From contig NZ_AP031497.1 in the NCBI RefSeq assembly GCF_042853465.1, forward strand, positions 186,001-250,000: a DNA stretch of 64,000 nt, given 5' to 3'. The translations under genes and the position numbers were made by a program. This document shows positions 24,504 to 34,465 of the stretch, piece by piece. Position 1 is the stretch's first letter, and the number at the start of each line of letters is the position of its first letter. The notes beneath the pieces were generated by a model. That model was not told the DNA's origin and did not search any database. It saw nothing but the letters and a program-made list of their open reading frames with translations. This DNA is from Simiduia litorea (GTDB taxonomy: Bacteria > Pseudomonadota > Gammaproteobacteria > Pseudomonadales > Cellvibrionaceae).

Positions 24504-25997
24504 TTAAGCGGCCTTAACGGCTTGTTTTGCCGCGTCAAAGGTGTCTGTTAATTCTCGACCTGGTGCCTGGGTTGCAAAGCTGACCAGCACCACGGCGATA
24601 GTCGCAAGAATAAACCCAGGTACGATTTCATACAGGTAGCTACCTAGGCTTGCACCATTGATGGTGATGGGCGCGTAGAGCCATAACAGTACGGTGACTG
24701 CGCCGGTTACCATGCCCGCAATAGCGCCAGCCCGCGTCATTCTACGCCAGAACAAACTCAAAATAATCAGTGGCCCGAAAGCGGCACCGAAGCCGGCCCA
24801 GGCATTGCTGACCAAACTTAAAATGGTGCTCGACCTATCGTAGGCTAACGCGATGGCAACGCCGGCGACAATCACGACAGAGCATCGGCCCACGAACAGC
24901 AATTCGGACTGGCTGGCTTCTTTGCGCAAAAAAACTTTATAAAAATCTTCGGTTAAGGAACTGGAAGACACCAAAAGCTGCGACGAAATGGTACTCATGA
25001 TTGCCGCTAAAATGGCCGCCAATAAGAAGCCGCTGATCAGTGGGTGGAATAATAGTTTTGCGAAAAAGATAAAGATGGTTTCTGGGTCGCCAAAGTCAGA
25101 CTGGGTTTTCGCGACAAATCCAACACCTATATAGCCAATGATCAACGCGCCGATAATAGTCACCAGCATCCAGCTCATGCCAATGCGACGAGCGGCAGGG
25201 ATATCTTTCAATGAGCGAATGGCCATGAAGCGGACGATAATATGGGGTTGACCGAAATAGCCTAGGCCCCATGCCATACTAGAAATGATGCCGAGTGCAC
25301 TGACGCCACTAAACAAACCCAATAAGCTCGGATCAACGCTTGCCACGGTTGAATTTAATTCTTGGAGGCTGTCGAATTCACTGTAGGCAACAATGGGCAC
25401 CAGAATTAAGGCTACAAACATTATGCAGCCTTGCACGAAGTCGGTCATGCTGACCGCTAAAAAACCACCAAATAAGGTGTAGGCAACCACCACGCCTGCG
25501 GTGATGTAAAGACCGGCGTAGTAACTCAAACCAAAAGAACTCTCGAATAATTTTCCGCCGGCTACCACGCCGGAGGATGTATAGAGCGTGAAGAAAATAA
25601 TAATCACGATGGCAGAAATGACGCGCAGTGTGTGCGAGTTATCTTGAAAACGTTTTTCGAAATAGTCGGGAATGGTTATCGCATCTTGCGCAAGCTCCGT
25701 GTAGGCGCGCAGGCGAGGGGCGACGACTAAATAGTTTAACCAGGCGCCTAGTACTAAGCCGATGGCAATCCAGCTGCTGGAAATACCAGAGACATACATG
25801 GCACCGGGTAGCCCCATGAGTATCCAACCGCTCATATCGGAAGCGCCGGCCGATAGCGCTGTAACACCTGGGCCGAGTTGACGGCCGCCGAGCATATAGC
25901 CGGCCACATCTTTATCCGTTTTACGGTATGCGTAGAGGCCGATGCCAATCATGACAACAAAATAGAGGCCGAGAGAAATTAATTCGCCAATTTGCAT
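24504..25997 (-). CDS. putP: sodium/proline symporter
   Basis: 497 residues from ATG 25997, which has AGGTGA 5 bp upstream (an ATG 18 bp further out lacks this). Thirteen-helix sodium/solute symporter: GASDMSGWILMGLPGAMY in helix 2, TIPDYFEKRF, GYFGQPHIIVRFMAI and the ISSQLLVSSSSLTEDFYK Na+-site region all match PutP. Imports proline with Na+. No putA in the window. The start is preceded by an AT-rich 200-bp control region. Confidence 0.93.
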   Translation of the reverse strand: MQIGELISLGLYFVVMIGIGLYAYRKTDKDVAGYMLGGRQLGPGVTALSAGASDMSGWILMGLPGAMYVSGISSSWIAIGLVLGAWLNYLVVAPRLRAYTELAQDAITIPDYFEKRFQDNSHTLRVISAIVIIIFFTLYTSSGVVAGGKLFESSFGLSYYAGLYITAGVVVAYTLFGGFLAVSMTDFVQGCIMFVALILVPIVAYSEFDSLQELNSTVASVDPSLLGLFSGVSALGIISSMAWGLGYFGQPHIIVRFMAIRSLKDIPAARRIGMSWMLVTIIGALIIGYIGVGFVAKTQSDFGDPETIFIFFAKLLFHPLISGFLLAAILAAIMSTISSQLLVSSSSLTEDFYKVFLRKEASQSELLFVGRCSVVIVAGVAIALAYDRSSTILSLVSNAWAGFGAAFGPLIILSLFWRRMTRAGAIAGMVTGAVTVLLWLYAPITINGASLGSYLYEIVPGFILATIAVVLVSFATQAPGRELTDTFDAAKQAVKAA

Positions 25998-26163
25998 GGA
26001 TTCACCTGAATTCAACTATTGAATTATCGTTGTTATCGAGACATTGCTACTTGCTACATCGACATAGTGTGATTGAGTAAACGTCACTCTATTTAAAATT
26101 ATTGTGATTAATTGCGATGTTGGTAAATAAGACGGTTGAGTAGCGCGAAGGCACATTTAAACA

Positions 26164-26184
26164 AAAATGGCGACCGAGGTCGCC
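26164..26184 (-). terminator. terminator downstream of the acetolactate synthase-like gene
   Basis: On the minus strand GGCGACC...GGTCGCC is followed by ATTTTTGT. The centre is tight (2 nt), so the folded stem is probably shorter. It lies about 50 bp after the stop codon at 26233 and can also protect the putP promoter region. Confidence 0.6.
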
Positions 26185-26232
26185 TCTAGTCGCCAAAAAA
26201 AGCCAGATTTACCGATAATTATCAGGTTTTGA

Positions 26233-27888
26233 CTATATCGAGCAGGTTAATTCGCCTAATCGCTGGGTGAGTAAGGTGTTTTCTCGGTAGTCGATAGGAA
26301 TGACCAAGAGGCTTGGCCCCGGCTCGTTGAAACATTGCTGTAAGGTATTTTCTAAGTTCTCGGCCTTATCGACGAGATGACCGCGCCAATCGAAAGCGCT
26401 GGCGAGTTGTAACCAATCTGGGTTGCCAAAGGATAGATCTGTATGGCGGCCGAATTCGTTGTCTTGCTTCCAGGCAATTAACCCGTAGGCGTTGTCGGCC
26501 CAAACCATCACGGTTAGATTTAAATTCAAGCGCCGTGCGGTTTCCATTTCTTGCACGTTCATCATGAAACCGGCATCGCCGCAAATAGCCAAAATATTTC
26601 TATCCGGGTGCACCAATGCCGCTGCCAATGCGCCGGGCAAGGCAAAACCCATGGAGCAAAAGCCATTGGGAATTAAGCAGGTGTTGGGTTCGTTGCATTG
26701 AAAATGGCGAGCAATCCACATTTTGTGAGCACCCACATCGCTGAGCAAAATATCGTGCGGCCCCATCACCTTGCGCACATCCCACAAGACCTTTTGCGGC
26801 CTGATGCTGCCCTCGGTTTTATCGTCCTTGTGCTTGGCCAACTCGGCGGACATATCCTCGCGTGTTGTTTTTTGTTGGCTTAAATCGAAACTGAGCGGCG
26901 TTGGCTCTTTTTTCAGCCGTTCGTTTAGCATCCACAAGGCGTGGGCCAAATCGCCGACGGCCTCGAGTTGTGGGTGATAATTTTCGTCTATCTCGGCCGG
27001 TAGAAAATCAATGTGGATCACCGATTTGGTGCGATCGTTGTTCCACAGTTTTGGGTGGTACTCCACCATGTCGTAACCGAGGCAAATAACCAAGTCGGCG
27101 GCGTCTACGGCGCAGGCGGGAATATCTTTTGCGCCGAGGCCAATGGTGTACAGGCAGTAGGGCGCGTTCATGTCGACACAGCCTTTGGCCATGAAGGTAG
27201 ACACCACGCCAATGCCGGTTTGCTCGCAGAAAATACGCAGCTGTTTACTCGCCCGGCGACGAATACAACCGTTGCCGGCGATGATGATAGGGCGCTTAGC
27301 TTTTTTTAAACAATCGTAAATGCGATCGATGGCTTTATCGTCGGGCACGGGCCGGCGAAATTTGCGCACCGGCAAGGGCATTTTATCGATCGCTAATTTA
27401 GCGATGTCTTCCGGTAATTCAATGTGTACGGCGCCGGGTTTTTCAGTGCGGCAAACCCGAACGGCTTTGCGCACAATTTCTGGAATATTTTCTGGATGCC
27501 AGATTGTGGTGGCCCACTTAGTGACGGGCTTAAACATTTGCACGACATCCATCACTTGATGGGATTCTTTGTGTAGGCGCGTCGATGCGCCTTGGCCGGT
27601 GAGTACCAGCATGGGGGCCCTGTCCATGTTGGAGTCGGCCACACCGGTGATTAAATTGGTGGCGCCGGGCCCAAGCGTGCCCAAGCAACCGGCTGGATTA
27701 CCGGTTAAACGGCCGTATATTTCGGCCATAAAAGCCGCACCTTGTTCGTGCCGAGTCAAGATAAACCTGATTTGCTTGGATTTTTCTAGCGACATCATGA
27801 AATCGGCATTTTCTTCGCCGGGCACGCCAAAAATATATTCAATACCTTCTTCTTCGAGGCATTTGACCATCAGATCGGAAGCTTTCAT
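26233..27888 (-). CDS. acetolactate synthase large subunit-like TPP enzyme
   Basis: 551 residues. N-terminal TPP domain with EEGIEYIFGVPGEENAD and the catalytic Glu in RHEQGAAFMAE, GTLGPGATNLITGVADS, then a central domain, and a C-terminal TPP-binding domain with GDAGFMM...N (GDAGFMMNVQEMETA). The profile fits catabolic AlsS-like or orphan IlvB-like enzymes that join two pyruvates into acetolactate. No small regulatory subunit (ilvN) and no acetolactate decarboxylase (alsD) are adjacent, so its pathway is open. Divergent from the FMN glutamate synthase-like gene (110 bp). Confidence 0.85.
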   Translation of the reverse strand: MKASDLMVKCLEEEGIEYIFGVPGEENADFMMSLEKSKQIRFILTRHEQGAAFMAEIYGRLTGNPAGCLGTLGPGATNLITGVADSNMDRAPMLVLTGQGASTRLHKESHQVMDVVQMFKPVTKWATTIWHPENIPEIVRKAVRVCRTEKPGAVHIELPEDIAKLAIDKMPLPVRKFRRPVPDDKAIDRIYDCLKKAKRPIIIAGNGCIRRRASKQLRIFCEQTGIGVVSTFMAKGCVDMNAPYCLYTIGLGAKDIPACAVDAADLVICLGYDMVEYHPKLWNNDRTKSVIHIDFLPAEIDENYHPQLEAVGDLAHALWMLNERLKKEPTPLSFDLSQQKTTREDMSAELAKHKDDKTEGSIRPQKVLWDVRKVMGPHDILLSDVGAHKMWIARHFQCNEPNTCLIPNGFCSMGFALPGALAAALVHPDRNILAICGDAGFMMNVQEMETARRLNLNLTVMVWADNAYGLIAWKQDNEFGRHTDLSFGNPDWLQLASAFDWRGHLVDKAENLENTLQQCFNEPGPSLLVIPIDYRENTLLTQRLGELTCSI

Positions 27889-27998
27889 GGGGTGTTGTTA
27901 GCCTGTAAAAGTGGAGTTATCCATGAGAATAGACCATCGAAGCGCTACGGTCTTGTCGTACAATGACGCGCAATACAGGTCAGAAAGGGATTTGACAG

Positions 27999-29498
27999 AT
28001 GCAAACGGGATTATGGTTACTGGGTTTACTGGGTTTACTGGGCGATCTTTTGATTCTGGTGCTGGGCTTTGGTCTTGTCTGGGTGGTCTACGCCTATGTG
28101 GTGGACAGCCGCCAAACTCGGCATACCATTCGGCGCAACTACCCAGTGATTGGGCGCTTTCGCTATTTGTTTGAACACATGGGCGTGTTCTTTCGGCAAT
28201 ATTTTTTCGCCCAGGATCGCGAGGAAATGCCGTTTAATCGGGCCGATCGCACCTGGGTTTACCGAGCCGCTAAGCGCAACAGTTTAAATATTGCCTTTGG
28301 TTCTACACGCGATATCGATAAGCCGGGCACGCCCATCTTCCTCAATGCGTTTTTGCCGGTCAGTGCCGACAACCACGAGGAGCCAGCGCTGTTAACCTTT
28401 GGCCCTGATTGTCCAAACCCCTACAGCACTCGCTCAATTTTTAATATTTCAGCGATGAGTTTTGGCGCTCTGTCGGCGCCGGCGGTAGAGGCGTTGTCGC
28501 GCGGCGCTGCCCTTGCCGGTTGTTGGTTGAATACTGGCGAGGGCGGCTTATCGCCCTATCACCTAGCCGGCGGTTGCGATCTGATTTACCAAATTGGTAC
28601 GGCGAAATACGGCGTGCGCGATGCCAACGGTTGTCTCGATGAGGGCAAGCTCAAACAAATGGCGGAGCAACCGCAGGTGAAGATGTTTGAGATTAAACTG
28701 AGCCAAGGTGCCAAGCCGGGCAAGGGCGGCATCTTGCCGGCGGATAAGGTCACTGAAGAAATTGCCGCTATCCGCCATATTCCTGTGGGTGAAGCGTCCA
28801 TTAGCCCAAACAGTCATACCGAAGTGCGCAGTGTTCCCGATCTACTGGATATGATTGGCCGCGTGCGCAGCGCTACCGGTAAGCCCACCGGCATCAAGTT
28901 CGTTTTGGGCGAACATCAGTGGTTGACGGAATTATGTCTGTTGATTGGCGAGCGCGGCCATGATGTCGCGCCAGATTTTATTACCCTCGATAGTGGCGAC
29001 GGCGGTTCCGGCGCAGCGCCACAACCCTTGATGGACAACACGGGCTTGCCGATTAAAGAAAGTTTGCCGTATTTGATTGCGCTGTTAAAAAAGCACGGTT
29101 TGCGCGAGCGCGTGAAAGTGATTGTGGCGGGCAAATTGATCACGCCCTCAGCGGTTGCCATGGCTTTTTGCGCTGGCGCGGATGCTGTAAATAGCGCCCG
29201 AGGTTTTATGTTTGCCCTGGGTTGTATTCAAGCCCTGCAGTGCAATAAAAATACCTGCCCAACGGGTATCACCACGCACAATAAGCGGCTGCAACGCGGG
29301 TTAGTGCCGGCGGACAAGGCCGTGCGCGTGGCCCAATACCAAGAGCAAATGACCGAGAGCGTGGCGATGATTGCGCATTCTTGCGGTGTTACCGAGCCTA
29401 GGCAGTTGCAGCCAAAGCACGTGCGGCTGGTGACGTCACCGGGCCACTCGGCGCCGATGATTGAATACGTGATGCTTCAAGAGTCGTCGTCTAAGTAG
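27999..29498 (+). CDS. FMN-binding glutamate synthase family protein, membrane-anchored
   Basis: 499 residues. Residues ~1-35 hold one or two membrane helices, starting with a nearly exact 9-bp tandem repeat in DNA (LGLLGLLGD). From ~110 on is the GltB FMN domain: ISAMSFGALSAPAVEALSRG, NTGEGGLSPYHL, TLDSGDGGSGAAP, and the [3Fe-4S] cysteine set GCIQALQCNKNTCPTGI. Lacks the GATase amidotransferase domain of true GOGAT, so the ammonia source and acceptor are unknown. ATG 27999 follows AAAGGG. The last 22 bp overlap the convergent gene on the other strand. Confidence 0.88.
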   Translation: MQTGLWLLGLLGLLGDLLILVLGFGLVWVVYAYVVDSRQTRHTIRRNYPVIGRFRYLFEHMGVFFRQYFFAQDREEMPFNRADRTWVYRAAKRNSLNIAFGSTRDIDKPGTPIFLNAFLPVSADNHEEPALLTFGPDCPNPYSTRSIFNISAMSFGALSAPAVEALSRGAALAGCWLNTGEGGLSPYHLAGGCDLIYQIGTAKYGVRDANGCLDEGKLKQMAEQPQVKMFEIKLSQGAKPGKGGILPADKVTEEIAAIRHIPVGEASISPNSHTEVRSVPDLLDMIGRVRSATGKPTGIKFVLGEHQWLTELCLLIGERGHDVAPDFITLDSGDGGSGAAPQPLMDNTGLPIKESLPYLIALLKKHGLRERVKVIVAGKLITPSAVAMAFCAGADAVNSARGFMFALGCIQALQCNKNTCPTGITTHNKRLQRGLVPADKAVRVAQYQEQMTESVAMIAHSCGVTEPRQLQPKHVRLVTSPGHSAPMIEYVMLQESSSK

Positions 29499-30751
29499 AT
29501 TTCAATGCTGGCCTCGATCCCGGGGTCGGCTTGAAAATCGAACTCGCGCTTCCACTGCACAAAGGGTTCGAGTTCCCAGAACAGCCACTCGCGATAAAAG
29601 CGTTTGCGGTAGCGCACCCACACTTTGTGGCCTTCACCGATGGCGGCTTCGTGGATATTGCCGGAGTTGCCATAGCCCACGCCCCAAGCGCGGTCTCGGT
29701 TCACTTGGCGCAAATATTCCAAACTGGTTTTCCAATCGACACCGGAAAATTCTTCGCTCACGTCGTACAGTTGGCGCCAGCGCAAAACCTCTTGCACATT
29801 GTTGCGCAGCGAGTGATCTAAATCGATTTGGGTGCGCGCGCCATAGCCTTCATCGCTGCGGTAAAACACGCTTTGGCCGGCGGAGAGCAACATCTTTTCA
29901 CCTATCTCGGTGCGACCGGTGGAGCTCGCTTGCACGAAGGCGCGAATGGGTGAGCGCACCTGCACACCGGAAGAGATGCTGATGTTGTAGCTATCGGTGG
30001 TTTTCAGCGCCCAGCTCAATGCCGCGGTGATGGGGTTTTCGTCGGTTTTGGAGCCGTTCGCGGTTGCACGTCTATCCAAGGTGTCATAGAGCGAATTTGG
30101 GTCTTCGTTGGTGAGCAATAAACGCATGCGCTTTTCGGTATTGGGCAGGGTAACGCGGCTGCGAACCTTAACCTTGTGCTGGCAGCCTTCAAGATCGCTG
30201 CATTCTAAAATCGGCGTTAGGCGCAAGTCGTGCGTCGCGGCGTTGGGGCCGCGATTGACGGCGAAAAAATTGTCGAACCACACCACGGGGCCAGTGGCCG
30301 AGCTGTGTAAGTATTCCCGGGTGCTGTCCATCCAATTTTTTCTGTCCTCGGGAATTACGTAAGTGGGCCATAAATCCTCATCAGCTAACAGTTGGCGGGT
30401 GCTGTCGAGGTTGTGCTCGAAAAAATTGGTTGGGTTGCGATAGGGTACAAACTCTTTCGGGGCTGGGTGTGGCTGTATTAAACCTGAATCTAACTCCAGT
30501 GATGCAACCGGCGCCTCATTGGTTGAGGGCTCTCGGTAGGCATAAAGATCGGGCCAGGCGTCGATGCTAAAGGCTGAGGGTGGTGCTGGCAGCTGCGAAA
30601 GTTGCTCGAGCTCGTCCAGCACGTAGGCCAGTTGGGCAGGGCTTTGCCAATCGGCTTCCGTTGGTGCCTCAGAGGCAATTGTTTGTGCGAGGCCGAGTTG
30701 CGTATAAAACATCCCTGCGACTAACCAGCCTGTCGATACTGCTTGGTGCAT
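29477..30751 (-). CDS. unknown exported protein, probably outer-membrane beta-sheet
   Basis: 424 residues, N-terminal signal-like segment (MHQAVSTGWLVAGMFYTQLGLAQ) and no membrane helices afterwards. C-terminal half is rich in alternating aromatic/charged strands ending in VQWKREFDFQADPGIEASIEIY and an acidic tail. Residues ~150-200 have C-E-C-containing ECSDLEGCQHKVKV. I recognise no named family. It may be a conserved gammaproteobacterial envelope protein. Its stop (TGA 29477-29479) is inside the end of the convergent FMN gene. Divergent from parC. Confidence 0.7.
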   Translation of the reverse strand: MHQAVSTGWLVAGMFYTQLGLAQTIASEAPTEADWQSPAQLAYVLDELEQLSQLPAPPSAFSIDAWPDLYAYREPSTNEAPVASLELDSGLIQPHPAPKEFVPYRNPTNFFEHNLDSTRQLLADEDLWPTYVIPEDRKNWMDSTREYLHSSATGPVVWFDNFFAVNRGPNAATHDLRLTPILECSDLEGCQHKVKVRSRVTLPNTEKRMRLLLTNEDPNSLYDTLDRRATANGSKTDENPITAALSWALKTTDSYNISISSGVQVRSPIRAFVQASSTGRTEIGEKMLLSAGQSVFYRSDEGYGARTQIDLDHSLRNNVQEVLRWRQLYDVSEEFSGVDWKTSLEYLRQVNRDRAWGVGYGNSGNIHEAAIGEGHKVWVRYRKRFYREWLFWELEPFVQWKREFDFQADPGIEASIEIYLDDDS

Positions 30752-30894
30752 TCCCGCCCCTAATACGACTTTTGTTAGATCATTTTAGCTGGCTTGCTGA
30801 ACTTTGGGCAGTGGCAGTTATAGGCTGATTTTGGTATAAGCCTTGCACTTGCTCGGGTTTCCCGGGCTCAGCAACTCGAATTTCAGGAAGTAGC

Positions 30895-33150
30895 ATGTCT
30901 GATCTGATCGCCGCAATGCCAGCGGATGAACGTATATCCATCAAAGATTTCAGCGAAAAGGCGTATTTGGATTACTCCATGTACGTGATTCTGGATCGCG
31001 CGCTGCCCCATGTGGGCGACGGTTTAAAGCCGGTGCAGCGCCGCATCATCTACGCCATGAGCGAATTAGGCCTGAAAGCCAGTGCTAAGTTTAAGAAGTC
31101 GGCGCGCACCGTGGGTGACGTGATCGGTAAGTTTCACCCACACGGCGATTCGGCTGCCTATGAAGCCATGGTGTTGATGGCGCAGCCTTTCTCCTATCGC
31201 TATCCGCTGGTTGATGGCCAAGGTAACTGGGGCTCGCCGGACGACCCGAAATCGTTTGCGGCCATGCGTTATACCGAATCGCGTCTGACCAAGTTTAGCG
31301 AGGTGTTGCTGAGCGAATTGGGGCAGGGCACCGTGGAGTGGCTGCCTAACTTTGATGGCACCTTATACGAGCCGGCGGTTTTACCGGCGCAAGTGCCGCA
31401 CGTGCTTTTGAATGGCACCACCGGTATCGCCGTGGGTATGGCAACCGATATACCGCCGCACAATGTGCGCGAAGTGGTGAATGCCTGTATTCACTTGATA
31501 GATAACCCGAAGGCGACCGTGGCCGAGCTGTGCGAGTTTGTGCTCGGCCCCGATATGCCCACCGAGGCGGAAATTATCACACCGCGTGCTGATCTCATCA
31601 GCCTGTATGAAACAGGCCGCGGCAGCTTGCGCATGCGCGCAATTTGGAGTGAAGAAGACGGCGATGTTGTGGTAACGGATCTACCGCATCAGGTAAGCGG
31701 TGCAAAAATTCTTGAGCAAATTGCCGCGCAGATGCTGGCGAAAAAGCTACCGATGGTGGCCGACTTACGGGATGAATCCGATCACGAAAACCCAACCCGC
31801 CTAGTGATTATTCCGCGTTCAAATCGGGTCGACATCGAGCAGATGATGCAGCACTTGTTTGCTACTACCGATCTCGAGCGCAGCTATCGCGTCAACATGA
31901 ATATGATTGGCATAGACGGTAGACCCGCGGTTAAACCCTTGAACACGCTGTTGAGCGAGTGGCTCAGCTTTAGGATGGTAACCACGCGCAAGCGTCTGCA
32001 GTACCGCTTGGAAAAGGTGAATGAGCGCTTAGACAGATTGGCGGCGTTAATGATCGTGTTCCTCAACGTGGATGAAGTGATTCGTATCATCCGCACCGAG
32101 GACGAACCCAAAGCTGTGCTGATGGCGCGCTTTAATCTGAACGAGACACAATCGGAATACATTTTAGAAACTAAGTTGCGTCAGTTAGCGCGCTTAGAAG
32201 AAATGAAAATTCTGGAAGAGCAGGAAGCGCTGGAAAAAGAGCGCAAGGATTTAGAAAAAACCTTGGATTCTGCGGTTCGGTTAAAGAATTTGGTGAAGAA
32301 AGAGTTGTTGGCGGTATTGGACACTCATGGTGACGAGCGCCGCTCGCCCATTGTCGAGCGCGCCGAGGCCAAGGCTTTCAGTGAAACCGAGCTGATGTCG
32401 GCCGAGCCTATTACCGTTGTTATCTCTGAAAAAGGTTGGATTCGCTCGGCCAAAGGTCACGATATCGACCCCGCTGCACTCAGTTATAAAGCCGGCGATA
32501 GTTTCAAAATTGCCGTGCGAGGTAAGAGTAACCAACCGGTGTTGTTATTGGATTCCACCGGTCGCTCCTATGCGATGGTCAGTCATACGCTGCCGTCTGC
32601 GCGTGGTCAGGGCGAGCCGATAACCGGCAGCCTGAACCCACCTAGCGGGGCCACCATTGAGGGCGCCTTGATGGGTGGCGACGACGAGAAGGTGCTGCTC
32701 GCCAGCGATGCAGGTTATGGCTTTGTCGCTAAGTTATCGGATTTAGCCACCAAGAATAAGGCCGGTAAGGCGCTGATCAGTTTGCCTAAAGCCGCAAAAG
32801 TGATGGCGCCCTTAAGTGTGACTGATCCGGCAACGGAAATTCTCGCCGCTATTAGTAACGAGGGTCGATTGCTGGTCTTTCCGTTGTCGGAGCTACCAGA
32901 GCTCGCGCGCGGCAAGGGTAATAAAATCATGAACATCCCCTCGGCGCGCTTGCAGAGTCGAGAGGAGTTTCTCTTGGGCTTGGCGGTGTTGTCGGCCGGC
33001 GATGAATTAACCGTTTACTCTGGCAAGCGGCATTTGACCTTGAAAGTAGCGGATCTGGAGCATTATCAAGGCGAGCGCGGTCGGCGTGGAAATAAGCTAC
33101 CGCGCGGCTTCCAAAAGGTAGACAGTGTCTCAGTTGTGCGCAAGGGATGA
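30895..33150 (+). CDS. parC: DNA topoisomerase IV subunit A
   Basis: 751 residues, typical for ParC. Winged-helix core with catalytic Tyr126 in AAMRYTES, and the quinolone-resistance region HPHGDSAAYEA, with Ser86 and Glu90 (E. coli Ser80/Glu84) unmutated. C-terminal half has the beta-pinwheel of ParC, including HDIDPAALSYKAGDSF. Decatenates daughter chromosomes with ParE. AGGAAG lies just before ATG 30895. Single gene here; parE is elsewhere. Confidence 0.97.
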   Translation: MSDLIAAMPADERISIKDFSEKAYLDYSMYVILDRALPHVGDGLKPVQRRIIYAMSELGLKASAKFKKSARTVGDVIGKFHPHGDSAAYEAMVLMAQPFSYRYPLVDGQGNWGSPDDPKSFAAMRYTESRLTKFSEVLLSELGQGTVEWLPNFDGTLYEPAVLPAQVPHVLLNGTTGIAVGMATDIPPHNVREVVNACIHLIDNPKATVAELCEFVLGPDMPTEAEIITPRADLISLYETGRGSLRMRAIWSEEDGDVVVTDLPHQVSGAKILEQIAAQMLAKKLPMVADLRDESDHENPTRLVIIPRSNRVDIEQMMQHLFATTDLERSYRVNMNMIGIDGRPAVKPLNTLLSEWLSFRMVTTRKRLQYRLEKVNERLDRLAALMIVFLNVDEVIRIIRTEDEPKAVLMARFNLNETQSEYILETKLRQLARLEEMKILEEQEALEKERKDLEKTLDSAVRLKNLVKKELLAVLDTHGDERRSPIVERAEAKAFSETELMSAEPITVVISEKGWIRSAKGHDIDPAALSYKAGDSFKIAVRGKSNQPVLLLDSTGRSYAMVSHTLPSARGQGEPITGSLNPPSGATIEGALMGGDDEKVLLASDAGYGFVAKLSDLATKNKAGKALISLPKAAKVMAPLSVTDPATEILAAISNEGRLLVFPLSELPELARGKGNKIMNIPSARLQSREEFLLGLAVLSAGDELTVYSGKRHLTLKVADLEHYQGERGRRGNKLPRGFQKVDSVSVVRKG

Positions 33151-33193
33151 GTGAGCAACGGGCAAAATGGTCTAGTATTGACCACCGTTAAAA

Positions 33194-33208
33194 GGGGCCT
33201 AAGGCCCC
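33194..33208 (+). other. short hairpin after parC
   Basis: GGGGCC TAA GGCCCC, 44 bp past the parC stop. GC-rich but without a T-run and with a small loop, so a possible weak terminator or a 3' end-stabilising structure. Confidence 0.35.
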
Positions 33209-33246
33209 AGTGAAAATTGATAGCTGTCTGGACAGGATGACTAGAG

Positions 33247-34425
33247 GTGGGTATGGGTAAGAAACTTTTTAAATTAATCGTCCTGTTGGCGCTGGTTGCC
33301 ATTGCTGGCCGTTGGCTCTTGCAGTGGGAAATTCGCAATAGCGTCGACGCCTCTATCGCCAGCATGCGCGATACCGTTTCGATTCGCTACGATCGCTTGA
33401 ATGTGGGCTTCGATGGCAAGGTGACGGTAAAGCGGGTACAGCTCAGCTTGCCCAATAGCGATATGTTTAGCGCCCATATTCAGCAGATCGAAGTGGATAT
33501 GCAATCCCTACCCGAGCTAGTACAGCGCCGGTTTGGTGGCAGTGCGCCCGAGGCGTTGAGCGTGAAAGTCACGGGTATTAATGCCAATTTGGAAAATTTT
33601 GCCGAGTCTGTCGAATCGACGGTGGATTGTTTAGACCCCTTGAAACAGCCATCACCCTGGATGTTGGGTTTTCAAGAGGATAGCGACCTCAATTTTAGCT
33701 ACGTCTATAACACCCCAACACGCGATCTTACTTTAGATATCGATGTGATTGCCCGCGGTGCTTACGAATTAAAAACGCAGGTGCGATTCGGTGGCGTTGC
33801 GCCGAACTTAAAGGCGGCAAGTACCTTGGACCTAGTGCGGATAAATTTCGACGATATCCGCTTGATGCAAGCCTGGACTAGCTACTGCAGCGCCCGCCAC
33901 GAAAAATCGCCGGAGCAGTTGGTCGCGGGTTATATGGCAAATCTAGAAGCCTTGTTGAATAAACAAAGCTTGGGCTTGAGTGATGCTAGCCAAACGGCAC
34001 TGAGCAGCTATATGCAGGAGCCGGGCCGCATTGTATTGCGTTGGATCTTAAATATAGATTTACAAGAGCTACCCAGTTCTGAAGAAATTAGCGAGATGTT
34101 ATTTAATCGTGTGGAAGTTGAAGTAGCGGGCACGCCAGTTTCGCCTATATTTAAGGAAGTGGAGTACAAACCAGCCGCCCCGAGGCCGCAGATCCAACCG
34201 AAAGCCGTGGCCAAGGCGCCAGCGCTGGTAGAAGTCGACTTCGAACAGCTGCAAGACTATCTCGATAAAGAAGTACAGTTGGTAACCGGTGATAAAATAA
34301 CCACCGGCGTGGTGCGTAAAGTAAGCGGTGCTGAAGTTGAATTAGAGGTTATTAAAGACGGTGTTAACCATTTTTCAATTACATTCTATCGCAGTAGAAT
34401 TGATCAAATTTTAGTAAATCCATAG
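33247..34425 (+). CDS. unknown membrane-anchored protein
   Basis: 392 residues. One N-terminal helix (LFKLIVLLALVAIAGRWLL, ~6-24), then a periplasm-facing region with beta-strand-rich segments (VGFDGKVTVKRVQLSLP), resembling AsmA-like or YdbH-like lipid-transfer scaffolds only in general style. The end (~330-392) is a compact beta-domain (VTGDKITTGVVRKVSGAEVELEVI), not related to a family I can name. Starts at GTG/ATG region near 33247 (frame opens GTG ATG-like: MGMGKK). PilZ gene follows after 40 bp, probably co-transcribed. Confidence 0.6.
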   Translation: MGMGKKLFKLIVLLALVAIAGRWLLQWEIRNSVDASIASMRDTVSIRYDRLNVGFDGKVTVKRVQLSLPNSDMFSAHIQQIEVDMQSLPELVQRRFGGSAPEALSVKVTGINANLENFAESVESTVDCLDPLKQPSPWMLGFQEDSDLNFSYVYNTPTRDLTLDIDVIARGAYELKTQVRFGGVAPNLKAASTLDLVRINFDDIRLMQAWTSYCSARHEKSPEQLVAGYMANLEALLNKQSLGLSDASQTALSSYMQEPGRIVLRWILNIDLQELPSSEEISEMLFNRVEVEVAGTPVSPIFKEVEYKPAAPRPQIQPKAVAKAPALVEVDFEQLQDYLDKEVQLVTGDKITTGVVRKVSGAEVELEVIKDGVNHFSITFYRSRIDQILVNP

Positions 34426-34465
34426 GTCGATGCGCTCTTGCGTTGACCTTTTAGCGGGGCGGCAC

